Shown here piece by piece: positions 52,099-61,156 of a DNA stretch of 64,000 nucleotides. This stretch comes from Acidimangrovimonas sediminis (GTDB taxonomy: Bacteria > Pseudomonadota > Alphaproteobacteria > Rhodobacterales > Rhodobacteraceae). The first letter of the stretch is position 1, and every line of letters starts with the position of its first letter. The notes below the pieces were generated by a model, which saw only the letters and a program-made list of their open reading frames with translations, was not told where the DNA came from and did no database searches. The stretch spans positions 124,001-188,000 of the forward strand of contig NZ_PHSN01000012.1 in assembly GCF_002871005.1 (NCBI RefSeq), given 5' to 3'. Both the position numbers and the translations under genes were made by a program.

Positions 52099-53697
52099 AT
52101 GAAATACATGACGTTCAAGAACACCCTGGCGGCGCTGTCGCTGGGCACGGCGATGGCGCTGAGCCTGGGGCAGGGGGCCATGGCGGCCGACAAGGACAAG
52201 GTCTCGATCGTGGTCAACGCGATGCAGATCTTTTCCACCCTCGATCCGGCGAAGATCAGCGACTACACCGATTACATGGCCGCGGTGAACATGTACGACG
52301 GCCTGACCACGGTGGATGCCAAGGGCCAGATCGTGCCGCATCTGGCGAAGTCGTGGGACGTGTCGGACGACGGGCTGACCTATACCTTCCACCTGCGCGA
52401 CGACGTGAAATTCCAGAACGGCGATCCGATGACCTCGGCCGACGTGGTCTGGTCGCTCGACCGCCTGATCGCGATCAACAAGGGACCGGCCAGCCTGATC
52501 CAGGGGCTTGTGACCGCCGGCGACATCTCGGCCCCCGATGCGCATACCGTGGTGTTCAAGCTCAAGAAGGTCTTCTCCCCCTTCCTCGCGATCACGCCCT
52601 CCTTCCTTGTTCTCGACAAGAAAGAGGTGACGGCCAACGCCACGGCCGACGACAAATGGGGCCAGGCCTATGTCGGCGATCATTCCGTGGGCACCGGCCC
52701 CTATGCGCTGGTCAGCTACAACCGCGCGGCGGATCTGGTGATCAAGCGCAACCCCGATTACTTCCTCGGCTGGACCAAGGGCACGCCGATCGACGAGATC
52801 CGTTTCGTACAGACCTCGGATGACGCGACGGTCAAGGCGCTGGCGCAGAAGGGGGAGCTGGGGCTTTCCTCGACCGGTCTGGCGATCGACACCTATGACC
52901 AGCTGGCCAAGATGAAGGGCTACAAGGTGATCTCGACCACCACGGGGTCGAGCTACACCCTGAAGTTCAACACCAAGGTCGCGCCGACCGATGACGTGCA
53001 TGTCCGCCGCGCCATCGCCGCCGCCATCGACTATGCCACGATCCAGCGCGACATCCGCCCCGGCAAGGGCATGGCCGGGCCGCTGTCATCGACCTTTGCC
53101 GCCGCCCATGACGACGACCTGAAGGTCGCCAAGCAGGACATGGATCTTGCCAAGGCCGAGCTGGCCAAGTCGAAATACGCGGGTCAGAGCATCACCCTGC
53201 CGGTGGCCTATGTCGCCTCGCTGTCCTATGAGGCCGACACCGCGCTGCTATTGCAGGCGAACCTTGCGCCGCTGGGCATCAAGGTCGACATCCAGCCCGA
53301 GCCGTGGAACCGCATCGTCGAGATGGCGACCAAGCCGAAGACGACGCCCGCGGCGACGCTGGTGAACGTCGAGGGCAACTATCCCTCGCCGGATTCGATC
53401 TTCTACAACGTCTACGATTCCGGTCACGCGGGGACCTGGTGGTCGATGGAATGGCTGCAGAACAAAGAGGTCGACGGCCTGATCGCCAAGGCCCGTTCGG
53501 AAACCGACGTGGCGGCCCAGAATGCGACCTACAAGACGTTGCAGCAAAAGCTGGTGGATCTGCAGCCCGATGCCTGGCTGGCCGCCCCGATCCGGCGCTA
53601 TGCGGCGTCGACCTGTCTGCAGGGCTATGAATACATCCCGATGCAGAGCTGGGACCTGAACTTCTGGAACTTCCACTGGGATTGTTCCGCGAAGTAA
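52099..53697 (+). CDS. Dpp-type periplasmic substrate-binding protein
   Basis: The precursor of about 532 residues has a signal peptide ending near AMAA (residue 31). The SBP_bac_5 motifs are IVPHLAKSWDVSDDGLTYTFHL, RDDVKFQNGDPMTSADVVWSLDRL, GTGPYALVSY and DVHVRRAIAAAIDYATI. AGGAG is 6 bases from ATG 52099 and only 3 from ATG 52096, so the second is preferred. It is placed in the middle of the hydantoinase genes and after the importer membrane and ATPase genes. It binds the compound for the LAL-controlled system. Confidence 0.92.
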   Translation: MKYMTFKNTLAALSLGTAMALSLGQGAMAADKDKVSIVVNAMQIFSTLDPAKISDYTDYMAAVNMYDGLTTVDAKGQIVPHLAKSWDVSDDGLTYTFHLRDDVKFQNGDPMTSADVVWSLDRLIAINKGPASLIQGLVTAGDISAPDAHTVVFKLKKVFSPFLAITPSFLVLDKKEVTANATADDKWGQAYVGDHSVGTGPYALVSYNRAADLVIKRNPDYFLGWTKGTPIDEIRFVQTSDDATVKALAQKGELGLSSTGLAIDTYDQLAKMKGYKVISTTTGSSYTLKFNTKVAPTDDVHVRRAIAAAIDYATIQRDIRPGKGMAGPLSSTFAAAHDDDLKVAKQDMDLAKAELAKSKYAGQSITLPVAYVASLSYEADTALLLQANLAPLGIKVDIQPEPWNRIVEMATKPKTTPAATLVNVEGNYPSPDSIFYNVYDSGHAGTWWSMEWLQNKEVDGLIAKARSETDVAAQNATYKTLQQKLVDLQPDAWLAAPIRRYAASTCLQGYEYIPMQSWDLNFWNFHWDCSAK

Positions 53698-53749
53698 CGG
53701 CGCCCTGCCAACGCTTGCTCCCCTCCGGCGCCTTCGGGCCCGGGGGGCC

Positions 53750-53779
53750 GACCCGGTCTTCCCACGGGAAGGCCGGGTC
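53750..53779 (+). other. Strong intercistronic hairpin after the binding-protein gene
   Basis: A continuous 13-base-pair stem (GACCCGG-T-CTTCC with GGAAG-G-CCGGGTC, one U-G pair) and a 4-base loop lie in the 120-base gap before DUF917 copy 2. It has no U-run, so it is more likely an mRNA stabiliser or partial terminator that favours binding-protein synthesis. Confidence 0.6.
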
Positions 53780-53817
53780 CCCCTGACACTGCCCCCTTCT
53801 GACCAGAGAGAAACGAC

Positions 53818-54894
53818 ATGCTCGAGGATTTCCCCGTTGAGGATATCGATCCCCTCGCCACCGGCGCGTGGATCCTGGGAACGGGGGGCGGCGGCAATCC
53901 CTATCTCTCGACCCTCAATCTCAAGCGGCTCTATGCCGAGGGGCATCGGGTGCAGGTGATGGACCCCGCCGCGCTGGACGATGACGACCTTGTCGCCGTG
54001 GTGTCCGGCATGGGCGCGCCGCTGGTGGGTCAGGAACGGCTCAAGGACCCGCGCCACATGGCGCGCGCGGTCGAGCTTATGGAAGATTACCTTGGCCGCC
54101 CCTTCCGCGCGATCATGGCGCTGGAGATCGGCGGCGCCAACGCGCTGTCGCCCTTCCTTGCCGCGGCCTTGCTGGGCCGCCCGGTGGTCAATGCCGATTG
54201 CATGGGCCGGGCGTATCCGGAGGCGCAGATGACCTCCTTCGCGATCGGGGGGCTGTCGATGTTCCCGCTGGCCATGGTCGACGTGCGCGACAACGAAGTG
54301 ATCGTGGCGCGGGCCGAAAGCTGGAAGTGGATGGAAAAGATCTCGCGTGCGGCCTGCACCGCGATCGGGTCCACCGCCGCCACCTGCAAGGCGCCGCGCA
54401 CCGGCCGCGAGGTCAAGGATTGGGGCATCCACGACACCATCACCAAGGCGGTCGAACTGGGCCGCGCGGTCGATGCGGCACGCGCACGCCATGCCGATCC
54501 GGTGGCCGCGATCCTCGACCATGAGGGCGGCAAGTCGCTGTTCCGCGGCAAGGTGGTGGATGTGGACCGTACCACCACGGGCGGCTTCCTGCGCGGCAGC
54601 ACGAAGATCGAGGGGCTGGGCGAGGATCGCGGCGCGGTGCTGGAACTGGCGTTCCAGAACGAATGGGCCGTGGCCTTCCGCGACGGCGTGCCGGTCGCGA
54701 TGACGCCAGACCTGATCTGCCTGCTCGACACCGTGTCGGGCAGCGCGCTGGGGACCGAGGCCGTGCGCTATGGCCAGCGCGTCAGCGTCGTGGCCCTGCC
54801 TGCGCCGGAAATCCTGACCAGCCCCGCGGGGCTGGAGGCCGTGGGCCCGCGCGCCTTTGGCTATGACATTGACTTCAAATCGGTATTCGCATGA
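53818..54894 (+). CDS. DUF917 protein, copy 2
   Basis: This 358-residue paralogue of the gene at 50907 shares TGAWILGTGGGGNPYLS, ALEIGGANALSPFLAAALLGRPVVNADCMGRAYPEAQMTSFA, and TPDLICLLDTVSGSALGTEAVRYGQRV. Clear differences in the middle region (CTAIGSTAATCKAPRTGRE) suggest a different substrate. It overlaps HyuA copy 2 by 4 bases. The gene order (DUF917 then HyuA) is the reverse of copy 1. Confidence 0.85.
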   Translation: MLEDFPVEDIDPLATGAWILGTGGGGNPYLSTLNLKRLYAEGHRVQVMDPAALDDDDLVAVVSGMGAPLVGQERLKDPRHMARAVELMEDYLGRPFRAIMALEIGGANALSPFLAAALLGRPVVNADCMGRAYPEAQMTSFAIGGLSMFPLAMVDVRDNEVIVARAESWKWMEKISRAACTAIGSTAATCKAPRTGREVKDWGIHDTITKAVELGRAVDAARARHADPVAAILDHEGGKSLFRGKVVDVDRTTTGGFLRGSTKIEGLGEDRGAVLELAFQNEWAVAFRDGVPVAMTPDLICLLDTVSGSALGTEAVRYGQRVSVVALPAPEILTSPAGLEAVGPRAFGYDIDFKSVFA

Positions 54895-56429
54895 AACGTA
54901 TCGGAATTGACGTCGGCGGCACCAACACGGATGCCGTTCTGATCGACGGCGAAACCATCCTCGCCTCGGTCAAGGTGCCGACCACGCAGGACGTGATGTC
55001 GGGGGTGAAGGCGGCGCTGTCGCATGTGGCGGCGCATCTGGGCGACACGCCGGGCCCCCTGGGCGCGGTGATGATCGGCACCACGCATTTCACCAACGCG
55101 GTGGTGGAACGCGCCCGGCTGGAGCGGGTCGCGGCCCTGCGCGTGGCGCTGCCCACCGGCGCCTCGCTGCCGCCGATGTGCGACTGGCCCGCCGATCTGG
55201 TTCAGGCCGTCGATCCGCTGATCTTCATGACCCACGGCGGGCATGAATACGACGGCGCGCCCTTGGTGCCGATGCGCGACGACGAGATCCGCGAAGCGGC
55301 GATGCGGATCCGCGATGCGGGCGTCACCTCGGTCGCGATCTCGGCCACCTTCTCGCCGCTGACCACGGAATGCGAGGACCGCGCGGCGGAGATCGTGCGT
55401 CAGGTCATCCCCGGGGCGCGGATCACCTTGTCGAACACGCTGGGCCGCATCGGGCTGCTGGAACGCGAGAACGTGGCGCTTCTGAATGCCGCGCTGCAAT
55501 CGCTGGGGCGGATCACGGTGCAGGCGTTCAAGGACGCGCTGGCCGAGGCCGGGCTGTCGGTGCCGTTCTACCTGACCCAGAACGACGGGACCGTCGCGCT
55601 GGCCGAGGCCGCGGCGGCGAACCCGGTGTTCAGCTTTGCCTCCGGTCCCACCAACTCCATGCGCGGGGCGGCCTTCCTGACGGGGCTCGAGGACGCGATG
55701 GTGGTGGATGTGGGCGGCACCACCTCGGACATCGGCTGTCTTGTGGGGGGCTTCCCGCGCGAGGCGAACAACATCGTCCATATCGGCGGGGTACGCACCC
55801 TCTTCCGCATGCCTGACCTGCTGCCCATCGCGCTTGGCGGCGGCACGATCGTAGACCCGCGGACCGGCGCGATCGGGCCGCGGTCGACCGGCTACCGCAT
55901 CCTGCAGGAGGCGCGGGTGTTCGGCGGTGAAACCCTGACCGCCTCGGACATCGCGGTGGCGGCAGGCGTGGTCGAGATGGGCGATCCGGGCCGCGTGGCG
56001 GATCTGGATCCCGCCTTTGTCGCGGCCACGCGGGCGAAGATGGCCGCGATGATCGCCGAGAGCTTCGACCAGATGAAGACCTCGGCCGAGGATGTGCCGC
56101 TGATCGCGGTGGGGGGCGGGGCCTTCCTGATCCCCGATCAGGTGCCCGGCGCATCCGAGGTGCTGCGGGTCGAGAACGCGGGCGTGGCCAACGCGATCGG
56201 GGCCGCGATGGCGCAGGTCTCGGGCGAGGTGGACAAGGTGTTCTCGGGCCTCTCGCGCGATGCGGCACTTTCGGCGGCCGAGGAAGAGGCGCGCGCCGCG
56301 GCCGTGGCCTCGGGTGCGGCGGAGGACAGCCTGAAGACGCTGGAGGTCGAGGACATCCCGATCGCCTACCTGCCCGGCGCTGCCCGCCGCGTGCGTGTGC
56401 GGGTGATCGGTGATATCGACTTCGGCTGA
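54891..56429 (+). CDS. HyuA-type hydantoinase/oxoprolinase subunit, copy 2
   Basis: This 512-residue paralogue of the gene at 49358 has KRIGIDVGGTNTDAVLIDG, MIGTTHFTNAVVERARLERV, FASGPTNSMRGAAFLTGLEDA, and VVDVGGTTSDIGCL. The ATPase-fold motifs are intact. The ATG overlaps the DUF917 stop. The downstream peptidase genes follow after a 74-base gap. Two intact copies suggest two related cyclic substrates, or two steps, and not a redundant duplicate. Confidence 0.88.
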   Translation: MKRIGIDVGGTNTDAVLIDGETILASVKVPTTQDVMSGVKAALSHVAAHLGDTPGPLGAVMIGTTHFTNAVVERARLERVAALRVALPTGASLPPMCDWPADLVQAVDPLIFMTHGGHEYDGAPLVPMRDDEIREAAMRIRDAGVTSVAISATFSPLTTECEDRAAEIVRQVIPGARITLSNTLGRIGLLERENVALLNAALQSLGRITVQAFKDALAEAGLSVPFYLTQNDGTVALAEAAAANPVFSFASGPTNSMRGAAFLTGLEDAMVVDVGGTTSDIGCLVGGFPREANNIVHIGGVRTLFRMPDLLPIALGGGTIVDPRTGAIGPRSTGYRILQEARVFGGETLTASDIAVAAGVVEMGDPGRVADLDPAFVAATRAKMAAMIAESFDQMKTSAEDVPLIAVGGGAFLIPDQVPGASEVLRVENAGVANAIGAAMAQVSGEVDKVFSGLSRDAALSAAEEEARAAAVASGAAEDSLKTLEVEDIPIAYLPGAARRVRVRVIGDIDFG

Positions 56430-56503
56430 CCGTGCAAACCGCGGGACAGCGGGGCGGTCCGCCCTATCTGCAAGAACGAAACCACAGGAGATGGGCACGG
56501 AAG

Positions 56504-57469
56504 ATGGGCACGGCGAGACAGGCACTGGCAATTCACGGCGGCTGCGGGGTGCTGCCGCACGACAGCATGACCCTTGCGGAATGGGACGGGGCGCGGAGCG
56601 ATCTTGGCCGTGCGCTGGCCGCCGGCTGGGCGGTGCTGAGCGGCGGCGGCAGTGCCGTGGCGGCGGTGGAGGCCGCGGTGAACGTGATGGAGGACAGCCC
56701 GCATTTCAACGCGGGCCACGGCGCCGCGCTGAACGCCGACGGGGTGCATGAGCTGGATGCCTCGATCATGGACGGGGCGACGCTGGAGGCCGGGGCGATC
56801 AGCGCGGCGCGTCACATCCGCAACCCGGTCAGCGCTGCGCGCGCACTGATGAACGATGGCCGCGCGGTGTTCCTGACCGGCCCCGATGCCGACCGGTTCG
56901 CCGAGGCGGCAGGGTTCGCCCCGGTCGCGCAGGAGTATTTCACCACGCAGAAGCGGGTCGAGGCGCTGGCCGCGATGAAGGCGCATGCGCTGGCCGGCAC
57001 CGAGGCCAGCGAGAACGAGAAGCACGGCACGGTGGGGGCGGTCGCGCTCGATCTTGCGGGGCACCTGGCGGCGGCCACCTCGACCGGGGGCTATACCAAC
57101 AAGCCGCCGGGGCGGGTGGGCGACAGCCCGGTGATCGGCGCGGGAACCTATGCGCGCGACGGGGTCTGTGCCGTTTCGGGCACCGGCAAGGGCGAGTATT
57201 TCATCCGTCACGTCGTGGGGCACGAGATCGCCGCGCGCATGGCCTATCTGGGCGAATGCCTGGAAGAGGCCTCCGAACGCGTGGTGATGGAGGATCTGGG
57301 CGCGACTCGGCAGCACGGCGAGATCATCGGCGCGGGCCTCGTGGCGATCGACGCCGAGGGCCGGGTGTCGGCGCCCTACAACACCGCCGGCATGTTCCGC
57401 GGCTGGGTGACGCCCGACGGGCGCGCCTATGTCGCCACCCATGACGAACTTCACGAGGTGACGCTGTGA
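56504..57469 (+). CDS. Isoaspartyl peptidase / plant-type L-asparaginase (Ntn hydrolase)
   Basis: This 321-residue precursor of the IaaA family starts with LAIHGGCGVLP. It has FNAGHGAALNADGVHELDASIMDG, the autocleavage site before the nucleophile Thr in NEKHGTVGAVALD (near residue 173), and STGGYTNKPPGRVGDSPVIGAGTYA for substrate binding. It releases Asp from beta-aspartyl dipeptides or hydrolyses asparagine. ATG 56504 is chosen. A better-placed ATG at 56491 is out of frame, the result of a 13-base near-duplication. The GTG of the next gene overlaps its stop. Confidence 0.9.
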   Translation: MGTARQALAIHGGCGVLPHDSMTLAEWDGARSDLGRALAAGWAVLSGGGSAVAAVEAAVNVMEDSPHFNAGHGAALNADGVHELDASIMDGATLEAGAISAARHIRNPVSAARALMNDGRAVFLTGPDADRFAEAAGFAPVAQEYFTTQKRVEALAAMKAHALAGTEASENEKHGTVGAVALDLAGHLAAATSTGGYTNKPPGRVGDSPVIGAGTYARDGVCAVSGTGKGEYFIRHVVGHEIAARMAYLGECLEEASERVVMEDLGATRQHGEIIGAGLVAIDAEGRVSAPYNTAGMFRGWVTPDGRAYVATHDELHEVTL

Positions 57470-58503
57470 CCGAGACCCCGACCCCCGTCTTCGACGGCCA
57501 CAACGACATTCTTTCCAAGCTGCTGCGCCAGGGGGCCGAGGGCGCGGCCGGGCGGTTCGTCTCGGGCGATCCCGCGCTGCAGATCGACCTGCCGCGCGCC
57601 GGCACGGGCGGCCTTGCCGGCGGGCTTTGCGCCGTCTGGGTCGCGAGCGAGGAGACGGCGCCCGACGCGAACGGCGACCTGCCGCAGGTGCCGCGGCTTT
57701 CGGCGCTGGACCAGACCATCGCGCAGGCGGCCCTGTTGCGGCGGATCGAGCGGGCCTCGGACGGCGGGCTGACGGTCTGCACCAGCGCGGAAGGCATCCG
57801 CGCGGCGATGGCGCGGGGCAGTTTCGCCGCCGTCTTCCATGTCGAGGGGATCGAGGCCGCGGGTGCCGATCTGGACCTTGTCCATGTGCTGCACGCGGCG
57901 GGGATGCGCACCCTCGGCCCGGTCTGGAGCAGGCCGAACCTGTTTGCCCACGGCGTGCCCTTCGTCATGGATCACGACCCCGAGTTCGGCCCGGGGCTGA
58001 GCGATGCGGGGCGCGATCTGGTGCGGCTGTGCAACGAGCTTCGGATCATGGTGGACCTGTCGCACATGAATGCCGAGGGGTTCCGCGACGTGGCGAAGCT
58101 GTCGGACGCGCCGCTGGTCGCCTCGCATTCCAACGCCTGGTCGATCTGCCCGCACAGCCGCAATGCGACCGACTGGCAGCTGGACGCGATCCGTGACACC
58201 GGCGGGCTGGTCGGCCTGAACTTCGGCGTGCGCTTCCTGCATCCCAAGGGGACCCGCGACCCGGACCTGGGGTTCGACGTGATGGTCCGCCACATCGACG
58301 CGCTGATCGAGAAGGTGGGGATCGACCACGTCGCGCTGGGGTCGGATTTCGACGGCACCTTCATGGGGCGGAACCTGCACGACGTGACCTGCCTGCCCGA
58401 CCTTCTGGCCGCGCTGCGGGGGGCGGGCTACGACGACGAGGCGGTCGCGAAGATCGCACACCGCAACTGGATCGCGCTGCTGGAGCGTACCTGGGGCGCG
58501 TGA
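57466..58503 (+). CDS. Membrane-dipeptidase family (M19) metallopeptidase
   Basis: This 345-residue M19 enzyme has the zinc motif VFDGHNDIL (H12, D14), a bridging Glu in FHVEGIEAAG, His in DLSHMNAEGF and SHSNAWSICPHSRN, and the closing Asp in LGSDFDGTFMG. It cleaves dipeptides, often accepting a D-residue at the C-terminal side. There is no signal peptide, so it acts in the cytoplasm on imported dipeptides. It begins with GTG 57466 inside the previous stop and is the last gene of the plus-strand run, converging on the transpeptidase fusion gene. Confidence 0.9.
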   Translation: MTETPTPVFDGHNDILSKLLRQGAEGAAGRFVSGDPALQIDLPRAGTGGLAGGLCAVWVASEETAPDANGDLPQVPRLSALDQTIAQAALLRRIERASDGGLTVCTSAEGIRAAMARGSFAAVFHVEGIEAAGADLDLVHVLHAAGMRTLGPVWSRPNLFAHGVPFVMDHDPEFGPGLSDAGRDLVRLCNELRIMVDLSHMNAEGFRDVAKLSDAPLVASHSNAWSICPHSRNATDWQLDAIRDTGGLVGLNFGVRFLHPKGTRDPDLGFDVMVRHIDALIEKVGIDHVALGSDFDGTFMGRNLHDVTCLPDLLAALRGAGYDDEAVAKIAHRNWIALLERTWGA

Positions 58504-58589
58504 GCCGCCGCGCCCCGGGCCGCTCACGGAGTGCGCCCGGGGAGGGGGGCGGACCCGCCGGGACCGGCATCCCCGGGCCCGGGAGTGTC

Positions 58590-60149
58590 CTAGGATTGGC
58601 CGCCGGCCGGGGCTACGCGGGTCGACGGGCGGCACTGGAAGGCGAGTTCGGTTCCGGCCTCGGCCTTGATCCCGGCGAAGATCAGGGCGCCATCGGCCGG
58701 GGCGCGGATCTCGGCGCCGCTGGCCCGGGTTCCGATCACCTCTCCCTTGCGGACCTCTTCGCCCGCGCGGAACCGGCGCAGCATCCGGTCGCCGTCGTCC
58801 TCGGCCAGGATCGCCTCGGAAATCTCGATCACGCGGGGGGCGGGGTTCGGGGGCAGGGGCCGGTCGATCATGTGCAGGTGCGACAGCCCATTCAGGATGA
58901 CCTGAAGCGCGATGTCGGGCGCGCGGGGGTCGAGGTGCTGGCCGCATTCCACCGTCACCGCGTAGCCGCCGGTGAAGCGCATGTATTCGGTCGTGCCGAC
59001 GCCATGGGCCGGAACCCCCGCCGGCCCGCCGATGGCGCGTCGCTGTTCCAGCGCGCGGGCATGGGCCGCCATCCAGCCATGCGCCAGAAGCGGCACGCCC
59101 AGGGCCCGGGCAAGGGCCAGCTCCGCTTCGGCATGGGCGAAGCCCTCAGGATGGTCCTCGGGCAGACCCTCGGGCACCCCCCCTGTGCCCGCCTGTCCGA
59201 AAAGCGCGAAGGCCTCGCCCTCGGCGGCGAAGGAATGCAGGTCGATCAGGATGTCGTGGGCGCGCATGATCGGGCAGATCACGTTGCCCAGCCTGTCCTC
59301 GTTGTCCTCGGGGACCGGGCGTTCGCAAAGATCGCGGTTGAGGTTGCGCATCCCCTCGCGGGTGTTCTGCGCCCAGGCGAGCGGGTTCATCACCGGGACG
59401 AAGGTGACCTGCCCCCGGGTGAGCCGGAGCGCGCCGGACCGGAAGGCGGAGATCGCCCGGTCGATCGCCGCCGGCCCGCAGGGTTCGTTGCCATGGACCG
59501 CGCCGGTGATCAGAAGCTTCGGCCCGGGGTGAAGTGCGCGGAAGGTGACGCTTTCGGGGGCCTCCTCCGCCCGGGCGGGCGGGCGTGGGATCTCGGCGCC
59601 CGCGTCGCCGGCGGGGCCGATGTCGATCAGCATGCCCGGCCGCAGCCTCCGGGCAAGTTCCAGCAGGTGGTCGGGGGCGACCGCGACGCAGCCCGCGGTG
59701 CCGCTGAAATCGGGGCGTGCGCCGTGAATCAGGATGCCGCTGCCCTTGCCCGTCACGGGGGTCGCGTCGTTCCAGCCCACCGGCACGAACAGATCGAAGA
59801 GGCTTTCGTTCGTGCGTGCAGGCCGGCCCGCGGGATCGCAGGCGAGGCGGTTGTAGAGCGGATCGTCGCAATCCTCGACCCAGAACCACCCGGCGGGCTT
59901 TTCGACGAAGGGAAAGGCAAAGCCGCGGGGCGCATCGCCGAAGACCGCGGGATCGTAGAAGCCGTAGCGCAGCGGGAAGGTGCCGATCGGCGTGCACATG
60001 TCGCCTTCGCGTTTCCGCCCCGGGGTGGCGAGACCGCCCTTGCCGGTGACGCAGGGCACCTCCCACGTGCCGATCCGCAGGGTTCCGAGGTGGGGCGCGG
60101 CGGGGTCTGCCCCGCTCCGCACCGTGATCGTCTCGACCAGATGGGTCAT
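58590..60149 (-). CDS. L,D-transpeptidase (YkuD-type) domain fused to AspA/AstE-type zinc hydrolase
   Basis: This is a 519-residue cytoplasmic protein with no signal peptide. Residues 20-180 match the COG3786-like YkuD group: VTGKGGLATPGRKREGD, TPIGTFPLRYGFYDP, H142-G143 and catalytic C154 in SGTAGCVAV. Residues 205-519 match succinylglutamate desuccinylase/aspartoacylase: zinc ligands H219 and E222 (GAVHGNEP), H305 (ILIDLHS), and catalytic Glu E401 (VTVECGQH), with a C-terminal beta domain. Both active sites look intact. The ATG overlaps the stop of the importer ATPase, so it is coupled to peptide import. A role in trimming imported murein-like or N-acylated peptides is inferred. Confidence 0.8.
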   Translation of the reverse strand: MTHLVETITVRSGADPAAPHLGTLRIGTWEVPCVTGKGGLATPGRKREGDMCTPIGTFPLRYGFYDPAVFGDAPRGFAFPFVEKPAGWFWVEDCDDPLYNRLACDPAGRPARTNESLFDLFVPVGWNDATPVTGKGSGILIHGARPDFSGTAGCVAVAPDHLLELARRLRPGMLIDIGPAGDAGAEIPRPPARAEEAPESVTFRALHPGPKLLITGAVHGNEPCGPAAIDRAISAFRSGALRLTRGQVTFVPVMNPLAWAQNTREGMRNLNRDLCERPVPEDNEDRLGNVICPIMRAHDILIDLHSFAAEGEAFALFGQAGTGGVPEGLPEDHPEGFAHAEAELALARALGVPLLAHGWMAAHARALEQRRAIGGPAGVPAHGVGTTEYMRFTGGYAVTVECGQHLDPRAPDIALQVILNGLSHLHMIDRPLPPNPAPRVIEISEAILAEDDGDRMLRRFRAGEEVRKGEVIGTRASGAEIRAPADGALIFAGIKAEAGTELAFQCRPSTRVAPAGGQS

Positions 60150-61156
60150 CTCGATTCCGTGTCCTTCGTGAGCAGGTGGCAGCGCGCGCGATGATCCTCG
60201 GCAAGGCGCGTGAACGCGGGCACCGCGCCCTCGCGGCAGGGCGCGAAGGCCTGGGTGCAGCGCGGGTGGAAGGCGCAGCCCGGCGGCGGGGCAAGCGCCG
60301 AGGGGGCCTCTCCCCGCAGGCGCTCGTGCCCGATGTCGGCCCGTTCCGGATCCGGGATCGCGGAGATCAGGGTGCGCGTGTAGGGATGGGCCGGATCGGA
60401 GAAGATCGCGTTCCAGGCGCCTTCTTCCACGATGCGTCCAAGATACATCACGGCGATGCGATCGCTCATGTGTTCGACCACGCCCAGATCATGCGAGATC
60501 ATCAGCAGCGCAACGCCCAGCTCGTCCTTGAGCTGGAGCAGGAGGTTGATGATCTGCGCCCGGATCGAGACGTCGAGCGCCGAGACCGGCTCATCGCAGA
60601 CCACCAGCTTGGGGTCGACGATGAGGGCGCGGGCGATGCAGATCCGCTGGCGCTGCCCGCCCGAGAATTCGTGCGGATAGCGCCGCGCCGCATCGGGGTT
60701 GAGGCCGACCTTGCGCAGCATCTCGGCCACCCGGTCGGCGCGTTCCGAGCGGTTCGTCACCCCGTGCAGCCTGAGCGGGCCGCCAAGGCTCGTCGCGATG
60801 CTCTGGCGCGGGTTGAGCGACGAGAACGGATCCTGGAACACCATCTGCACGGTGCGGGCGCGGGCCAGCCGGGTTGCGGCCGAGCGGTCCCAGTCGGTCC
60901 TGCCGTCAAGCTCGATCACGCCGGAGGTGGCGGGGACGAGCCCCATCACCGCCTGCGCCAGAGAGGATTTGCCACAGCCCGATTCCCCCACCAGCCCGAG
61001 GCATTCGCCGGGCCGGATCTGCAGGTCGACGCCGTCGACCGCCTTGAGTGGAACCTGCCCGAAGCCCTGGCCCGTGCGCACCTCGTAATGGACGTGCAGG
61101 TCCTGCAGCCGCAGGACCGGCCCGGGGCCGTCTTGCCGTGTCGCCGTGTCAGTCAT
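60146..61156 (-). CDS. DppF-type ABC importer ATPase
   Basis: This 336-residue ATPase has Walker A GESGCGKSSLAQAV, FQDPFSSLNPRQSI, signature FSGGQRQRICIA and Walker [13 protein letters not shown]. The C-terminal oligopeptide-transport extension carries the CAFHPRCTQAFAPC cysteine pattern, seen in proteins of this class that can hold an Fe-S cluster. It overlaps the DppD-type gene by 8 bases and the fusion gene by 4 bases. Confidence 0.93.
   Translation of the reverse strand: MTDTATRQDGPGPVLRLQDLHVHYEVRTGQGFGQVPLKAVDGVDLQIRPGECLGLVGESGCGKSSLAQAVMGLVPATSGVIELDGRTDWDRSAATRLARARTVQMVFQDPFSSLNPRQSIATSLGGPLRLHGVTNRSERADRVAEMLRKVGLNPDAARRYPHEFSGGQRQRICIARALIVDPKLVVCDEPVSALDVSIRAQIINLLLQLKDELGVALLMISHDLGVVEHMSDRIAVMYLGRIVEEGAWNAIFSDPAHPYTRTLISAIPDPERADIGHERLRGEAPSALAPPPGCAFHPRCTQAFAPCREGAVPAFTRLAEDHRARCHLLTKDTESR

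Noticed and set aside
49358-56429. Treating one HyuA/DUF917 pair as a recent redundant duplication
   Set aside because: The copies differ throughout, are in opposite gene order and both keep all motifs, so they look like old paralogues with separate roles.
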